Source: Pseudomonas sp. IPO3778
Lineage (GTDB): Bacteria; Pseudomonadota; Gammaproteobacteria; Pseudomonadales; Pseudomonadaceae
Direction: 5' to 3'
DNA length: 64,000 nucleotides
Assembly (NCBI RefSeq): GCF_013386825.1
Contig: NZ_JACARC010000038.1
Span: 95,948 to 159,947, forward strand
Shown in pieces: positions 25,458 to 35,578 of this stretch. Every line of letters begins with the position of its first letter. Within the stretch, counting starts at the first letter, position 1. The notes beneath the pieces are model-generated. The model was not told the origin of the DNA, did no database searches, and was given only the letters and a program-made list of their open reading frames with translations. The position numbers and the translations under genes were made by a program.

Positions 25458-26900
25458 TTACGACCCCGTGCCACCCACGGTGATCGCATCAATTTTCAAG
25501 GTTGGCTGGCCGACACCCACCGGCACCGACTGCCCGTCTTTCCCACACGTCCCTACACCGCTGTCCAGCGACAGGTCGTTACCGACCATCGATACCTTGC
25601 TCATGGCTTCCGGGCCGTTGCCAATCAACGTTGCACCCTTGACCGGCGCAGTGATCTTGCCGTCTTCGATCAAGTACGCCTCACTGGTGGAGAACACGAA
25701 CTTGCCGCTGGTGATGTCCACCTGCCCACCACCGAGGTTGGCGCAGTAGATACCGCGCTTCACCGAGGCGATGATTTCAGCCGGGTCGCTTTCGCCACCG
25801 AGCATGTAGGTGTTGGTCATGCGCGGCATCGGCAGGTGCGCGTAGGATTCGCGACGACCGTTACCGGTGCGGGCCACGCCCATCAGGCGGGCGTTAAGTT
25901 TGTCTTGCATGTAGCCCTTGAGCACACCGTTTTCGATCAGGGTGGTGCACTCGGTCGGCGTGCCTTCGTCATCGACGCTCAACGAGCCGCGACGCCCGGC
26001 CAGGGTACCGTCATCGACGATGGTGCAGAGCTTGGACGCAACCATCTCGCCCATGCGTCCGCTGTAGGCGGAACTGCCCTTGCGGTTGAAGTCGCCTTCC
26101 AGGCCGTGGCCCACCGCTTCATGCAGCAGCACGCCGGACCAGCCCGAACCCAGCACCACCGGCAACGTACCGGCCGGTGCCGGAATGGCTTCCAGGTTGA
26201 CCAGAGCCTGGCGCAGCGCCTCACGGGCATACCCCATGGCACGGTCTTCAGTGAGGAAATAACGGTAGTCGGTCCGCCCGCCGCCGCCATGGCCACCGCG
26301 CTCGCGGCGGCCGTTCTGCTCGACGATCACGCTGACATTGAAACGCACCAGTGGCCGCACATCCGCCGCCAGGCCGCCATCGGTGGAGGCCACGAGAATG
26401 CGCTCCCACACCCCGGCCATGCTCACGGTGACTTGCTGGATACGCGGGTCCAGGGCACGGGTGGCCGCGTCGACACGCTTGAGCAACTCAACCTTTTCGG
26501 CGCGGCTGATGACTTCCAGCGGGTTATCCGGGGCGTACAACTGGGCCACGTCCTGGGTGCTGAACGCTTGCACCGTGCCGTTTTGGCCGGCACGGGAGAT
26601 CGAGCGGGCAGCGCGAGCCGCCAGGCCCAGGGCTTCAAGGGTGATGGCATTGCTGTAGGCAAAGCCGGTTTTTTCACCGGACTGCGCACGCACGCCCACG
26701 CCTTGGTCGAGGTTGAAACTGCCTTCCTTGACGATCCCGTCTTCCAGGGCCCAGGACTCGGAAATCTGCCCCTGAAAGTACAGGTCGGCAGCGTCGATGC
26801 CTGGCCCGGCCAGATCGCCGAGGACCGTTTGCAAGCTTTCGATGGTCACGCCACCGGGCGCCAGGAGGTGTTCACTGACTGAGGACAACAACTCGCTCAT
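25458..26900 (-). CDS. tldD: Metalloprotease TldD
   Basis: Catalytic subunit of the TldD/TldE protease. 480 residues with the zinc-binding HEAVGH at 260-265 and a later cysteine-containing GGESDPAEIIASVKRGIYCANLGGGQVDITSGKFVF segment. The frame runs open to 27176, but the ATG at 26900 gives the family start MSELLSSVSEHLLAPGG; the longer version would overlap the nitrilase gene. It is last in the mreB-to-tldD run on this strand. Confidence 0.93.
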   Translation of the reverse strand: MSELLSSVSEHLLAPGGVTIESLQTVLGDLAGPGIDAADLYFQGQISESWALEDGIVKEGSFNLDQGVGVRAQSGEKTGFAYSNAITLEALGLAARAARSISRAGQNGTVQAFSTQDVAQLYAPDNPLEVISRAEKVELLKRVDAATRALDPRIQQVTVSMAGVWERILVASTDGGLAADVRPLVRFNVSVIVEQNGRRERGGHGGGGRTDYRYFLTEDRAMGYAREALRQALVNLEAIPAPAGTLPVVLGSGWSGVLLHEAVGHGLEGDFNRKGSSAYSGRMGEMVASKLCTIVDDGTLAGRRGSLSVDDEGTPTECTTLIENGVLKGYMQDKLNARLMGVARTGNGRRESYAHLPMPRMTNTYMLGGESDPAEIIASVKRGIYCANLGGGQVDITSGKFVFSTSEAYLIEDGKITAPVKGATLIGNGPEAMSKVSMVGNDLSLDSGVGTCGKDGQSVPVGVGQPTLKIDAITVGGTGS

Positions 26901-26916
26901 AGGTTTGGCCTTAAAT

Positions 26917-27765
26917 TCATCGTTCTGAAGCAGGTCGCTGTGCGCCCTGCGAGAAAAAGCGCCGGTGGCCCGCCACCGGCATGCGCGTCCGTATCGACGC
27001 CTGTTCACTGCTATCGCGTTCGGCCAGCAACACCGCCTCGCCTTGATCCTGTTGTGCCAGCGCTCGCCCCCACGGGTCGATAATTGCGGCATGCCCGAAG
27101 GTTTCCCGGGGGCCCGGATGCACGCCACCCTGGGCGGCCGCCAGCAGGTAACACTGGGTCTCGATGGCCCGGGCACGAATCAGCACGTCCCAGTGCGCGG
27201 CGCCCGTCACCGCCGTAAAGGCCGAGGGCGCGGTGATCAATTCAGCACCCGCAGCGCGCAATTCGCTGTACAGCTCCGGGAAGCGCAAGTCGTAGCACAC
27301 CGTCAGCCCGAGGCGCCCCACCGGCGTATCCGCCACCACCACCTGGCTACCATGAGCATAGTCATCGGATTCGCGATAACGGCCCCGGGCATCCGCCACG
27401 TCCACATCGAACAGGTGCAGCTTGTCGTAGCGGGCGACGACTTCGCCCTGATCATCGATCAACAACGAGCAGGCATTGGACTTGGCGTTCGGTTGATCCT
27501 TGGGAGGCAACGGTAAAGTGCCGGCCACTATCCATAAGGTGAGGTCGCGGGCGGTCTGTTTCAACCATGGCAGGATCGGACCTTCGCCCAAGGCCTCGGC
27601 GCGACCGATATCGGCCACATCGCGACGGCCCATGGCGGCGAAGTTTTCCGGGAGTACGGCGAGCCTGGCACCGCCCGCCGCTGCTTGCTCCAGCAGGCGC
27701 CGGGCCTGGGCCAGGTTGGCCAGCACGTCGCTTTGGCTGACCATTTGAATTACCGCAAAGGACAT
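26917..27765 (-). CDS. Carbon-nitrogen hydrolase (nitrilase superfamily, Nit1-like)
   Basis: 282 residues with the complete Glu-Lys-Cys triad of the nitrilase superfamily: E40 in AVLPENFAAMG, K115 in YDKLHLFDV and C157 in LTVCYDLRFPEL. The sequence is closest to Nit1/YbeM-type amidases; in E. coli and mammals such enzymes hydrolyse deaminated glutathione. The substrate here is not proven. The ATG at 27765 has a GGAG site; it lies 16 bp upstream of tldD. Confidence 0.88.
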   Translation of the reverse strand: MSFAVIQMVSQSDVLANLAQARRLLEQAAAGGARLAVLPENFAAMGRRDVADIGRAEALGEGPILPWLKQTARDLTLWIVAGTLPLPPKDQPNAKSNACSLLIDDQGEVVARYDKLHLFDVDVADARGRYRESDDYAHGSQVVVADTPVGRLGLTVCYDLRFPELYSELRAAGAELITAPSAFTAVTGAAHWDVLIRARAIETQCYLLAAAQGGVHPGPRETFGHAAIIDPWGRALAQQDQGEAVLLAERDSSEQASIRTRMPVAGHRRFFSQGAQRPASER

Positions 27766-27828
27766 GGGCCCACACTCCAGAAAAGGCACGCACCAAAAAG
27801 GGATAGTGCCATGCTACTCCGCGGGCAC

Positions 27829-30800
27829 TCAGTTTGGTTTTTCAAATGGCTTGTCGAAGGTGATTTTCGGGTCTTTCCACGGGCCTTCGACCTTGTACTG
27901 CACGCTGGCGAAACGCGAAACACGGTCACCAATGAGCTTGTCGATCAGGAACAACGCACCGCCAATGGCCGGCGCGCCGACAATCAGCGCGGCAATCGGC
28001 AAGTTGTTGGTCACCGGCAGTGTCACCAGCAACTTGGCATCGACACGATCAGCCACCAGATCCAGGGTGCCATTGAGCTCGAGGTTGCTCGACGGGCCCG
28101 TCATGGTGATCGGCTCGCGGGTCACAAACACGCCATTGCTGGCCGCCAGCAGCCCCTTGACCCGGTCATAGCTCAAGCCTTTGCCGAGCAGGTCCGAGAA
28201 GTCCAGGCGCAGCCGGCGGCCGATGGAGTTGAAGTTCAGCAAGCCAAACACCCGCAGGGCCTGGGCGCCGCCGTCCACTTCGACGAATTGGCCTTTGCGG
28301 AAGCTGGCGTCCAGGCTGCCGGAGAAGCGTTTTGGGCCCACCCAGGCCGGCGAACCCGGCCAGCGGCCGTCCACGTCCACGTGAAACTCTTCACTAGTCA
28401 CGCTCGGCGCAAAACCCCAGCCCTTGAGCACGTCCGCAATGTTCTTGCCATCCAGACGCCCCTTGTACCAACTGCTGCTGGAACCCGGCACGCCCTCCCA
28501 ACCGCCGGCGCCCTGGAGCAACATGCCCTTGAGGCCCAGATTGAGGCTGTTGAATGCCATGCCTTTGGTGGTCGGCCGAACTTTCAACGACCAGGCACCT
28601 ATCAGGTCCGGGCCCTGGAACAACTGGTCAATCGCGATATCCAGCGCCGGGATGTCCTTGGGATCAACATCAGCCAACGGGTCCGGCGCATTTTCATCCG
28701 CCTGCACCGTCGGATCCACCGCAGGCAACTTCACGTACTGCAAATTGATCGCAATCGGCGCGCCCTTGGCGTCCGGCAGCCCGACAGTGCCTTTGGCTTG
28801 CTGACTGTCAAACTGCAAGCCCCAGGCGGCGGGTTTGCGATCCAGTTGCAGGTTGACCTGATCAAACTGGGTGCCGAAGCCGGTCAGTTTGCCAACCTTG
28901 AAGTCGGCCTCGCTCAACAGCTGCTTGGCACTGCCACCCGGGTCATTGCCCGCGTAGCGGTCCACGAGTTTTTTCCACGGGTCGATATCCAGTTCCGACA
29001 ACACGCCGCGGATACGCAAGCCCTTGCTGGCCGGCAACACGGCATCGCCATCACCCAGGAACAACTCACCACGGCCATCGGCAAAATTGTCCGACGGGGC
29101 CGCGAAGGTGAAACTGCCCAACTCACCATAATCGAACCAGTAGCGGCGTTCATTGCCTTGCAGCGTCATGCGGAACACGCTGTCGCGGCCCTGGCTGGCC
29201 GGCATGCCGAACGGTGCCGGCAGGTCCACCGCCACGCCCTTGAGGCTGGAACTGACCATCAACTGGCTGTCGGCGCCGTCGAGGTTGAGCTGCAATTGGT
29301 AGGGGATATCGCCAGACACCGGCAACGGCTGGCTGACCTTAAGCCAGTCAGTCAGCCGCTTGACGGTGACCTGCCCTTTCGCCGTGACGCGGGTATTGAG
29401 GTTGCCTTGCTTGCCATCGGCGAAAATCTGCGCCGTGACAGGACGGTCGAACGCCTGGGCGCTGATGTTCTGGCCACTCAGGCCCTTGGCGCTGTCGAAG
29501 CGGAAGTCTCCCTTGAGCTGGCTCAGGTCCAGCGTCGGCTCAGCCAGCTGCAGGCGCGCCTTGTCGGTCTTGAAGTCGACCACGATCTTGGGATCGGCAC
29601 CCTTGGCCAGGGGAATATCCAGGTCCAGCTTGCCTTGCAGGTCGCCCTCGCCTTTCCAGCCGGCGAAGGTCGAGGCAGTGCCGATCGGCGCTTCCTGAAG
29701 GATCTTCAGGCCATCACCCAGACCGCCGGCAAAGTTGCCAGTCAGCAGCAAGTGACTGTCCTTGCCTTCGGGGGCATGGGGAATGTTGACGTAGATGTCA
29801 TTGACCTTGGTGTCGAGCAACTGGCCTTTGCTGGCCAGGATGCGCACGCCACTCTCTTCGACAAACACTTCACCCTTGACCTTGCTCACATGCGGCCAGC
29901 CCGGTTGAAACGCCAGTTCCGCGTCATGGACCTTGAAGAACAGGCTGATATTGCGCGAGGCAGGCAGTGCGTCGTGGTTCAGCGACCCTTGGTACTGGAA
30001 GAAACCCTGGTCCACCGCGCCTTTGAGAATGGCAGTGCGCAGCCATTCGTCGAGGGCCGGGCTCAAAACGGCCGGCAGGTATTTGGGGGTGAAACGGCCA
30101 TCGCCATCGACCATACCGACCCGCAGGTCCATGTAGTCTTCCTGGCTATGGTCGAAGTGCAGGCGAATCAGGAAGTCGGCCGCCACCTTGCCCTCTTCCC
30201 CCAGCACCTTGATGTACGGCGCAATCAGGGTGAAGCCTTCTTTATCCAGCTTCCACGTCAGGCGGGCGTTGGCCTGGATGTACTGCCAGGGCTTGGCGAA
30301 AATCGGAAACAGGTGCAAGGAGAAGTCCTTGCTGTCCATGCGCAACTCGCCTTTGCCCAGGTCACCGCTGATGCTGCCGCTGACATTGCGGGCCGCCGGG
30401 GCACCGAAGTAGGCGTCAAAACCGATGCGGTCGAGGTTGGCTGCGAAGCTCACGCGCTGGTCAGTGGTGTCTTGGGGACGGTAATCCAGCAAGACATTAC
30501 GCAGCGTGCCGGTGGCCTTCAGATGATCCAGGGTGGTGGCCAGGGCTTCCGGCAACGGAACCAGGGCATGCAGCAACGGCGTAATCGGCGTCAGGTCGAG
30601 GCGATCCGCCTGCAGGTTCCAGACTTCCTGGGCCTTGTCGGTGGCCAGGGTTTGCTGCAATTGCACGCGCGATTCCCAGCGGGTGTCACCAAGTTTCATC
30701 GCCAGCGAGTCAAACAGCACCTTGAGGCCGCTGTCACTGCGCTGCAGGTACGCAGTCAGCGCCAGGTTCTCAATGTGAGTCGGCTTGCGGTCGGCGTAGC

Positions 30801-31644
30801 TGCCCTTGAGCTGCGGGGCATTGAGGCGCACCGCAGCGCTTTGCACGGTGCCCTTGGCCCAGGTCATCCAGAACTCGCCGCCGGCCTTGAGCTCGGTGAG
30901 CTTCCATTGCTGGGTCAGTTTCGCCGGGATCCATTTTGCCCAGTCACTCTGGGGCACGCTCAGGTAGGCCTGGACTTCGCCGTCCCTCCACTGGCTGGCC
31001 TGGACTCGCGTGCGCAGGTTCAACGCCAGGGGTTGGCCGTCGGGCAGGGTCAAGCGCGCGTCCAGGCGTTGGCGGCTGGCGCCGGTCTGCAGGCTCAAGC
31101 CGACATAGGTCAAGGTCAGCGGCGCCTGGTCGAACGGCTGCAGCGTTACCTGGCTGTCGAGCAAGGAGACTTGCCCGACCATTTGCAGGCGCGTCAGCAG
31201 CTGTTCGGGGTCCAGTGGCTGGTCATCCTGCACCGGCAGGCCTTGCAGCGCCCAGTGGCCGTCCTTGTCTTCCTTTACGCTGACTTGCAGGCCACTGACT
31301 TCCAGGTGGGCAATGCGCACTTCGCGCGCCAGCAGGCTGGCCCAGATATCCGGCACCACTTGTACCTGGTCCAGGCGCAGGGCGCTGTTGCCCTCGCCGA
31401 CCATCACATCGTGAGCCATCAGCACCGGCGCAAAGCCACTCCAGCGCCCTTCCAGGCTGCCGATGCTCAGGGGCATGTCCAGTGCCGTGCGGGCCCTGGC
31501 TTCGATTTCGCCCCGGTATTCCGCGACCAGCGGGGTCAATTCACGGCCAAGGCTCACGTACACCGCGGCCAATACCAGCAGCAACGCGCACAGGCCCAGG
31601 CCCCAGCGGGTCAATGCGGCAAAAAAGCGTATCAGACGCTCCAT
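27829..31644 (-). CDS. yhdP: AsmA-like inter-membrane lipid transport protein YhdP
   Basis: A 1271-residue protein of the YhdP/DUF3971 family. It has one N-terminal membrane helix (about 12-34, TRWGLGLCALLLVLAAVYVSL) and a very long periplasmic beta-groove. E. coli YhdP, with TamB and YdbH, moves phospholipid from inner to outer membrane. The C-terminal AsmA-like part (about 1090-1271) includes FDSQQAKGT-type and VRGLLAASNG-type repeats, ending KITFDKPFEKPN. It is the longest gene in the window, in the usual rng-yhdP-nitrilase-tldD order, and complements the mla operon found upstream. Confidence 0.92.
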   Translation of the reverse strand: MERLIRFFAALTRWGLGLCALLLVLAAVYVSLGRELTPLVAEYRGEIEARARTALDMPLSIGSLEGRWSGFAPVLMAHDVMVGEGNSALRLDQVQVVPDIWASLLAREVRIAHLEVSGLQVSVKEDKDGHWALQGLPVQDDQPLDPEQLLTRLQMVGQVSLLDSQVTLQPFDQAPLTLTYVGLSLQTGASRQRLDARLTLPDGQPLALNLRTRVQASQWRDGEVQAYLSVPQSDWAKWIPAKLTQQWKLTELKAGGEFWMTWAKGTVQSAAVRLNAPQLKGSYADRKPTHIENLALTAYLQRSDSGLKVLFDSLAMKLGDTRWESRVQLQQTLATDKAQEVWNLQADRLDLTPITPLLHALVPLPEALATTLDHLKATGTLRNVLLDYRPQDTTDQRVSFAANLDRIGFDAYFGAPAARNVSGSISGDLGKGELRMDSKDFSLHLFPIFAKPWQYIQANARLTWKLDKEGFTLIAPYIKVLGEEGKVAADFLIRLHFDHSQEDYMDLRVGMVDGDGRFTPKYLPAVLSPALDEWLRTAILKGAVDQGFFQYQGSLNHDALPASRNISLFFKVHDAELAFQPGWPHVSKVKGEVFVEESGVRILASKGQLLDTKVNDIYVNIPHAPEGKDSHLLLTGNFAGGLGDGLKILQEAPIGTASTFAGWKGEGDLQGKLDLDIPLAKGADPKIVVDFKTDKARLQLAEPTLDLSQLKGDFRFDSAKGLSGQNISAQAFDRPVTAQIFADGKQGNLNTRVTAKGQVTVKRLTDWLKVSQPLPVSGDIPYQLQLNLDGADSQLMVSSSLKGVAVDLPAPFGMPASQGRDSVFRMTLQGNERRYWFDYGELGSFTFAAPSDNFADGRGELFLGDGDAVLPASKGLRIRGVLSELDIDPWKKLVDRYAGNDPGGSAKQLLSEADFKVGKLTGFGTQFDQVNLQLDRKPAAWGLQFDSQQAKGTVGLPDAKGAPIAINLQYVKLPAVDPTVQADENAPDPLADVDPKDIPALDIAIDQLFQGPDLIGAWSLKVRPTTKGMAFNSLNLGLKGMLLQGAGGWEGVPGSSSSWYKGRLDGKNIADVLKGWGFAPSVTSEEFHVDVDGRWPGSPAWVGPKRFSGSLDASFRKGQFVEVDGGAQALRVFGLLNFNSIGRRLRLDFSDLLGKGLSYDRVKGLLAASNGVFVTREPITMTGPSSNLELNGTLDLVADRVDAKLLVTLPVTNNLPIAALIVGAPAIGGALFLIDKLIGDRVSRFASVQYKVEGPWKDPKITFDKPFEKPN

Positions 31645-31720
31645 GTCAGGCGACCCTCAAAAGCAATAGTCGGACGGCAGATCAAGGTCTGCCGGTCTCG
31701 TTGATAAGAACTAACGCGAA

Positions 31721-33178
31721 TCAGAGCAGCACCACGTCATATTGTTCCTGGGAATACATGGTTTCGACCTGGAAGCGAATGGTGCGCCCGATAAAACCCT
31801 CCAGCTCGGCCACATTGCCGGACTCTTCATCCAGCAACCGGTCGACCACCTTCTGGTTGGCCAGGACTCTATAGCCCTCGGCCTGGTAGGCGCGTGCCTC
31901 CCGCAGGATTTCCCGGAAAATCTCGTAGCAAACCGTTTCCGGGGTCTTCAACTTACCGCGGCCCTGGCAACTGCTGCACGGCTCGCACAGTACTTGCTCC
32001 AGGCTTTCGCGGGTACGCTTGCGCGTCATCTGCACCAGGCCCAACTCGGTAATGCCGATGATGTTGGTCTTGGCGTGGTCACGCTCCAGTTGCTTCTCCA
32101 GCGTACGCAGCACCTGGCGCTGATGCTCTTCGTCTTCCATGTCGATGAAGTCGATGATGATGATCCCGCCCAGGTTGCGCAGGCGAAGCTGGCGCGCAAT
32201 CGCAGTGGCCGCTTCGAGGTTGGTCTTGAAGATGGTTTCTTCGAGGTTGCGATGCCCCACAAAGGCGCCGGTGTTGACGTCAATGGTGCTCATGGCTTCC
32301 GCCGGGTCCACCACCAGGTAGCCGCCGGACTTGAGTGGCACTTTACGCTCGAGGGCTTTCTGGATTTCGTCTTCAACACCGTACAGGTCGAAGATCGGCC
32401 GCTCGCCCGGGTAATGCTCAAGGCGGTCGGCGATTTCCGGCATCAACTCGGCAACAAATTGCGTGGTGCGCTGGAAGGTTTCCCGCGAGTCGATGCGAAT
32501 TTTCTCGATCTTGGGGCTGACCAGGTCGCGCAAGGTGCGCAGGGCCAGGCCGAGGTCTTCGTAGATCACGCTGGGTGCGCCAATGGTCTTGATCTGGGCG
32601 CCGATCTGGTCCCACAAGCGGCGCAGGTAGCGGATGTCCATGAGGATTTCATCGGCCCCGGCGCCTTCTGCAGCGGTACGCAGGATAAATCCGCCGGCCT
32701 CTTTGATGCCTTCCAGCGCCACGCAATCGCTCACCACCTTTTTCAGGCGCTCGCGCTCGGCTTCGTCTTCGATTTTCAGGGAGATGCCCACGTGGGCCGT
32801 GCGCGGCATGTAAACCAGGTAGCGCGAAGGAATCGACAGTTGGGTGGTCAGCCGCGCGCCCTTGGAGCCAATCGGGTCCTTGGTGACTTGCACCACCAGG
32901 CTTTGCCCTTCGTGCACCAGGGCGCTGATGCTTTCAACCGCCGGGCCTTCGCGCAGGGAGATTTCCGAAGCATGGATAAACGCGGCGCGGTCCAGGCCGA
33001 TGTCGACGAACGCCGCCTGCATCCCCGGCAACACACGCACCACCTTGCCTTTATAGATATTGCCGACGATCCCGCGTTTTTGCGTGCGCTCGACGTGCAC
33101 TTCTTGCAGAACACCGTTCTCTACCACCGCCACGCGCGATTCCATCGGCGTGATATTGATCAGAATCTCTTCACTCAT
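31721..33178 (-). CDS. rng: Ribonuclease G
   Basis: Endoribonuclease of the RNase E/G family that matures the 16S rRNA 5' end and starts decay of some mRNAs. 485 residues: an S1 domain near 35-125, then the DNase I-like catalytic part with DVNTGAFVGHRN and IIIIDFIDMEDEEH carrying the metal-binding aspartates, and a CEPCSSC zinc-link at 398-404. The long RNase E scaffold tail is absent. The start at 33178 (MSEEILINITPMESRVA) is the family start. Confidence 0.94.
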   Translation of the reverse strand: MSEEILINITPMESRVAVVENGVLQEVHVERTQKRGIVGNIYKGKVVRVLPGMQAAFVDIGLDRAAFIHASEISLREGPAVESISALVHEGQSLVVQVTKDPIGSKGARLTTQLSIPSRYLVYMPRTAHVGISLKIEDEAERERLKKVVSDCVALEGIKEAGGFILRTAAEGAGADEILMDIRYLRRLWDQIGAQIKTIGAPSVIYEDLGLALRTLRDLVSPKIEKIRIDSRETFQRTTQFVAELMPEIADRLEHYPGERPIFDLYGVEDEIQKALERKVPLKSGGYLVVDPAEAMSTIDVNTGAFVGHRNLEETIFKTNLEAATAIARQLRLRNLGGIIIIDFIDMEDEEHQRQVLRTLEKQLERDHAKTNIIGITELGLVQMTRKRTRESLEQVLCEPCSSCQGRGKLKTPETVCYEIFREILREARAYQAEGYRVLANQKVVDRLLDEESGNVAELEGFIGRTIRFQVETMYSQEQYDVVLL

Positions 33179-33248
33179 GGCTGGGTCTCGTTCAGGCGTT
33201 TTCACAATAGTGACCGATCGCTTAAGGCTTGGCGCTGGAATACGGCGT

Positions 33249-33845
33249 TTAGCGCACGGTAAGGTTTTGCCAACAGGGTATGCCGAATTGGCCCAACAGT
33301 TCCGCGGTTTCGCAGACCGGCAAGCCAACGACGGCGGAGTAGCTGCCATTGAGTCCGGCGACAAACACCGCCGCCAGGCCTTGGATAGCATAGCCGCCCG
33401 CTTTGTCCTGGGGCTCGCCGCTGTGCCAATAAGTGGTGGCTTCATCCGCTGAAATCTTGCGAAACCGCACGCGACTGGTGACCAGCCGCGTTTCGCAACG
33501 CTGGCCGTCAATCAGGGCGATGGCGGTAAGAACCTCGTGTTCACGATCAGAAAGGGCCAGCAACATGGCCTGGGCATCGGCTTGATCCACCGGTTTGCCG
33601 AGGATCTGGCCGTCGAGGATGACGGCGGTGTCGGCACCCAGCACGCAGGTGCCAGCCGCATCGGCCAGGGCAGCGCGACCGGCCGCAGCCTTGCCACGCG
33701 CCAGGCGCTCTACGTAGGACGCGGGCGATTCATTCGTAAGGGGAGTTTCATCAATCGCGGCGCTGACGACGGTAAACGGCACACCGATCTTTGTCAGCAG
33801 TTCACGCCGCCTCGGGGAGCCCGAGGCCAGATAAAGCGAATTCAT
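33249..33845 (-). CDS. maf: Maf family nucleoside triphosphate pyrophosphatase (YhdE type)
   Basis: 198-residue Maf protein; YhdE-type members hydrolyse dTTP/UTP and modified pyrimidine triphosphates. The LYLASGSPRRRELLTKIGVPF start (4-24) and VLGADTAVILDGQILGKPVD are the nucleotide and metal site. It lies between mreD and rng, as in many gamma-proteobacteria. Confidence 0.9.
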   Translation of the reverse strand: MNSLYLASGSPRRRELLTKIGVPFTVVSAAIDETPLTNESPASYVERLARGKAAAGRAALADAAGTCVLGADTAVILDGQILGKPVDQADAQAMLLALSDREHEVLTAIALIDGQRCETRLVTSRVRFRKISADEATTYWHSGEPQDKAGGYAIQGLAAVFVAGLNGSYSAVVGLPVCETAELLGQFGIPCWQNLTVR

Positions 33846-33895
33846 TCAGACTCTCCCTGTGGGGTTTGATAACCAGGCAGAGCCTCGCGATCCAT

Positions 33896-34384
33896 TCAAT
33901 TGATTTTATAGCGACGACGTAATCCACGCAGGCCAAAACTGATCCAGGGCCACAACAGCGCACTGACCAGTGCCGGCAACACCAGCGCCAGGGTCGGTTG
34001 GCGATTGCCGGTCAGGGCACTGAGCCACAGCTGTACCAACTGCGCCAGGCCGAAGATCACCAGGATCACCAGGCACTGCTGCCACATCGGAAACATGCGC
34101 AAGCGTTGCTGCAATGACAACACCAGGAACGTAATCAGGGTCAGGATCAGCGCGTTCTGGCCGAGTAACGTGCCGTAGAGCACGTCCTCCATCAGCCCGA
34201 GGCACATGGCGGTGACCATCCCGACCTTGTGCGGCAGCGCCAGGGCCCAGAACGCCAACAGCAAGGCAAGCCACAGCGGACGCAGGATCTCCATGAATTG
34301 CGGCAACGGCGAAACGCTGAGCAGCAAGCCGATGGCGAAGGTCAACCAGACGATCCAGCCGTTACGCGGATGAGTACCGGCCAT
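33896..34384 (-). CDS. mreD: Rod shape-determining protein MreD
   Basis: Small polytopic inner-membrane protein of the elongasome, 162 residues with five or six hydrophobic helices. The MCLGLMEDVLYGTLLGQNAL loop is conserved in MreD. Its first base coincides with the mreC stop at 34384, and maf follows. It works with MreC to link MreB filaments to the RodA-PBP2 synthase. Confidence 0.9.
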   Translation of the reverse strand: MAGTHPRNGWIVWLTFAIGLLLSVSPLPQFMEILRPLWLALLLAFWALALPHKVGMVTAMCLGLMEDVLYGTLLGQNALILTLITFLVLSLQQRLRMFPMWQQCLVILVIFGLAQLVQLWLSALTGNRQPTLALVLPALVSALLWPWISFGLRGLRRRYKIN

Positions 34385-35463
34385 TATTCTTCCCTCTGCC
34401 GAGTGGTTGCCGGGGCCGCTGCCGGTGGCTTGGTGGCGGCAGGCGGTTTGGTAGCGGCAGGTGTTGCAGCCGCAGGCTTGGCCGGGCGCGTGCTATGGGC
34501 GACGGGTTTGGCCGGAGTGGCAACAGGTGCGGCTGGCGTTGCAGGAACCGGCGCCGGGGCGGCGGGTGCAGCGGGTTTTGGCACAGTTGCCGGAATGATC
34601 GGCGTGGCGCCGTTTTGCTTGTCTTCTGCTTCCTGGGCCTGGGCGGCGGCGTTAACGCGCTCTTCCGCGGTGCGGTTGTCGCTGAACACCAGCAGCAGGT
34701 AGCGGCTGCGGTTCAATGCGGCGGTCGGCACTGCACGCACGATAGCGAACGGCTGGCCGGAATCGTGGATCACTTCCTTGACCGTGGCCACTGGGTAACC
34801 TGCCGGAAAACGCTGACCCAGGCCGGAACTGACCAGCAGGTCGCCTTCCTTGATGTCAGCGGTGTCCGCGACGTGACGCAACTCAAGGCGCTCCGGGTTG
34901 CCCGTACCGCTGGCAATCGCCCGCAGGCCGTTGCGGTTAACTTGCACCGGAATACTGTGGGTAGTGTCGGTCAGCAACAGGACGCGGGACGTGTAGGGCA
35001 TCAACTCCACCACCTGGCCCATCAGGCCACGGGCATCGAGCACCGGCTGGCCAAGGACCACACCGTCGCGCTCACCCTTGTTGATGATGATGCGATGGGT
35101 GAAGGGATTCGGGTCCATGCCGATCAATTCGGCCACCTCGACCTTTTCGTTGACCAACGCGGAAGAATTGAGCAACTCGCGCAGCCGAACGTTCTGCTCG
35201 GTGAGGGCCGCGAGCTTTTGCATGCGTCCCTGCAGCAGCAGGTTTTCGGTCTTGAGTTTTTCGTTCTCGGCCACCAGCTCGGTACGGCTGCCAAACTGGC
35301 TGGCCACACCTTGGTAGAGACGTTGCGGCAGGTCAGTGATCCAGTAACTCTGCATCAGGACCAGCGACATCTGGCTACGCACTGGCTTGAGCAGTGTGAA
35401 GCGGGCATCGACCACCATCAGCGCAACCGATAGCACGACCAGCACCAGCAGGCGCACGCCCAA
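34384..35463 (-). CDS. mreC: Rod shape-determining protein MreC
   Basis: Bitopic periplasmic scaffold of the elongasome, 359 residues. Membrane helix near 5-22; a coiled coil about 55-100 (LVAENEKLKTENLLLQGRMQKLAALTEQNVRLRELL); then the two beta-barrel domains with KGERDGVVLGQPVLDARGLMGQV. The C-terminal 75 residues are an alanine/proline/threonine-rich low-complexity tail, which is longer than in E. coli and probably disordered. Confidence 0.92.
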   Translation of the reverse strand: MGVRLLVLVVLSVALMVVDARFTLLKPVRSQMSLVLMQSYWITDLPQRLYQGVASQFGSRTELVAENEKLKTENLLLQGRMQKLAALTEQNVRLRELLNSSALVNEKVEVAELIGMDPNPFTHRIIINKGERDGVVLGQPVLDARGLMGQVVELMPYTSRVLLLTDTTHSIPVQVNRNGLRAIASGTGNPERLELRHVADTADIKEGDLLVSSGLGQRFPAGYPVATVKEVIHDSGQPFAIVRAVPTAALNRSRYLLLVFSDNRTAEERVNAAAQAQEAEDKQNGATPIIPATVPKPAAPAAPAPVPATPAAPVATPAKPVAHSTRPAKPAAATPAATKPPAATKPPAAAPATTRQREE

Positions 35464-35578
35464 TGAGGGGCCTTTGGAGAAAAGCGGTTTAATAAGCCGC
35501 TCCTCCCGGGCAAATGTTTTCTTTATTCATACGGCATCAAACCGGCCTGGATGCAGATTGAAGAAGATAAACGCCAAC

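Noticed and set aside
26901..27176. N-terminal extension of tldD
   Set aside because: It overlaps the nitrilase gene in another frame, and the family start with good spacing is at 26900.
27685..31704. A 1339-codon plus-strand open frame over yhdP
   Set aside because: Composition is antisense-like, with no motif or ribosome-binding site, and it lies wholly over yhdP and its flanks.
31742..33262. A 506-codon plus-strand open frame over rng
   Set aside because: The minus-strand frame holds the RNase G catalytic motifs and zinc link; the plus frame has no recognisable domain.
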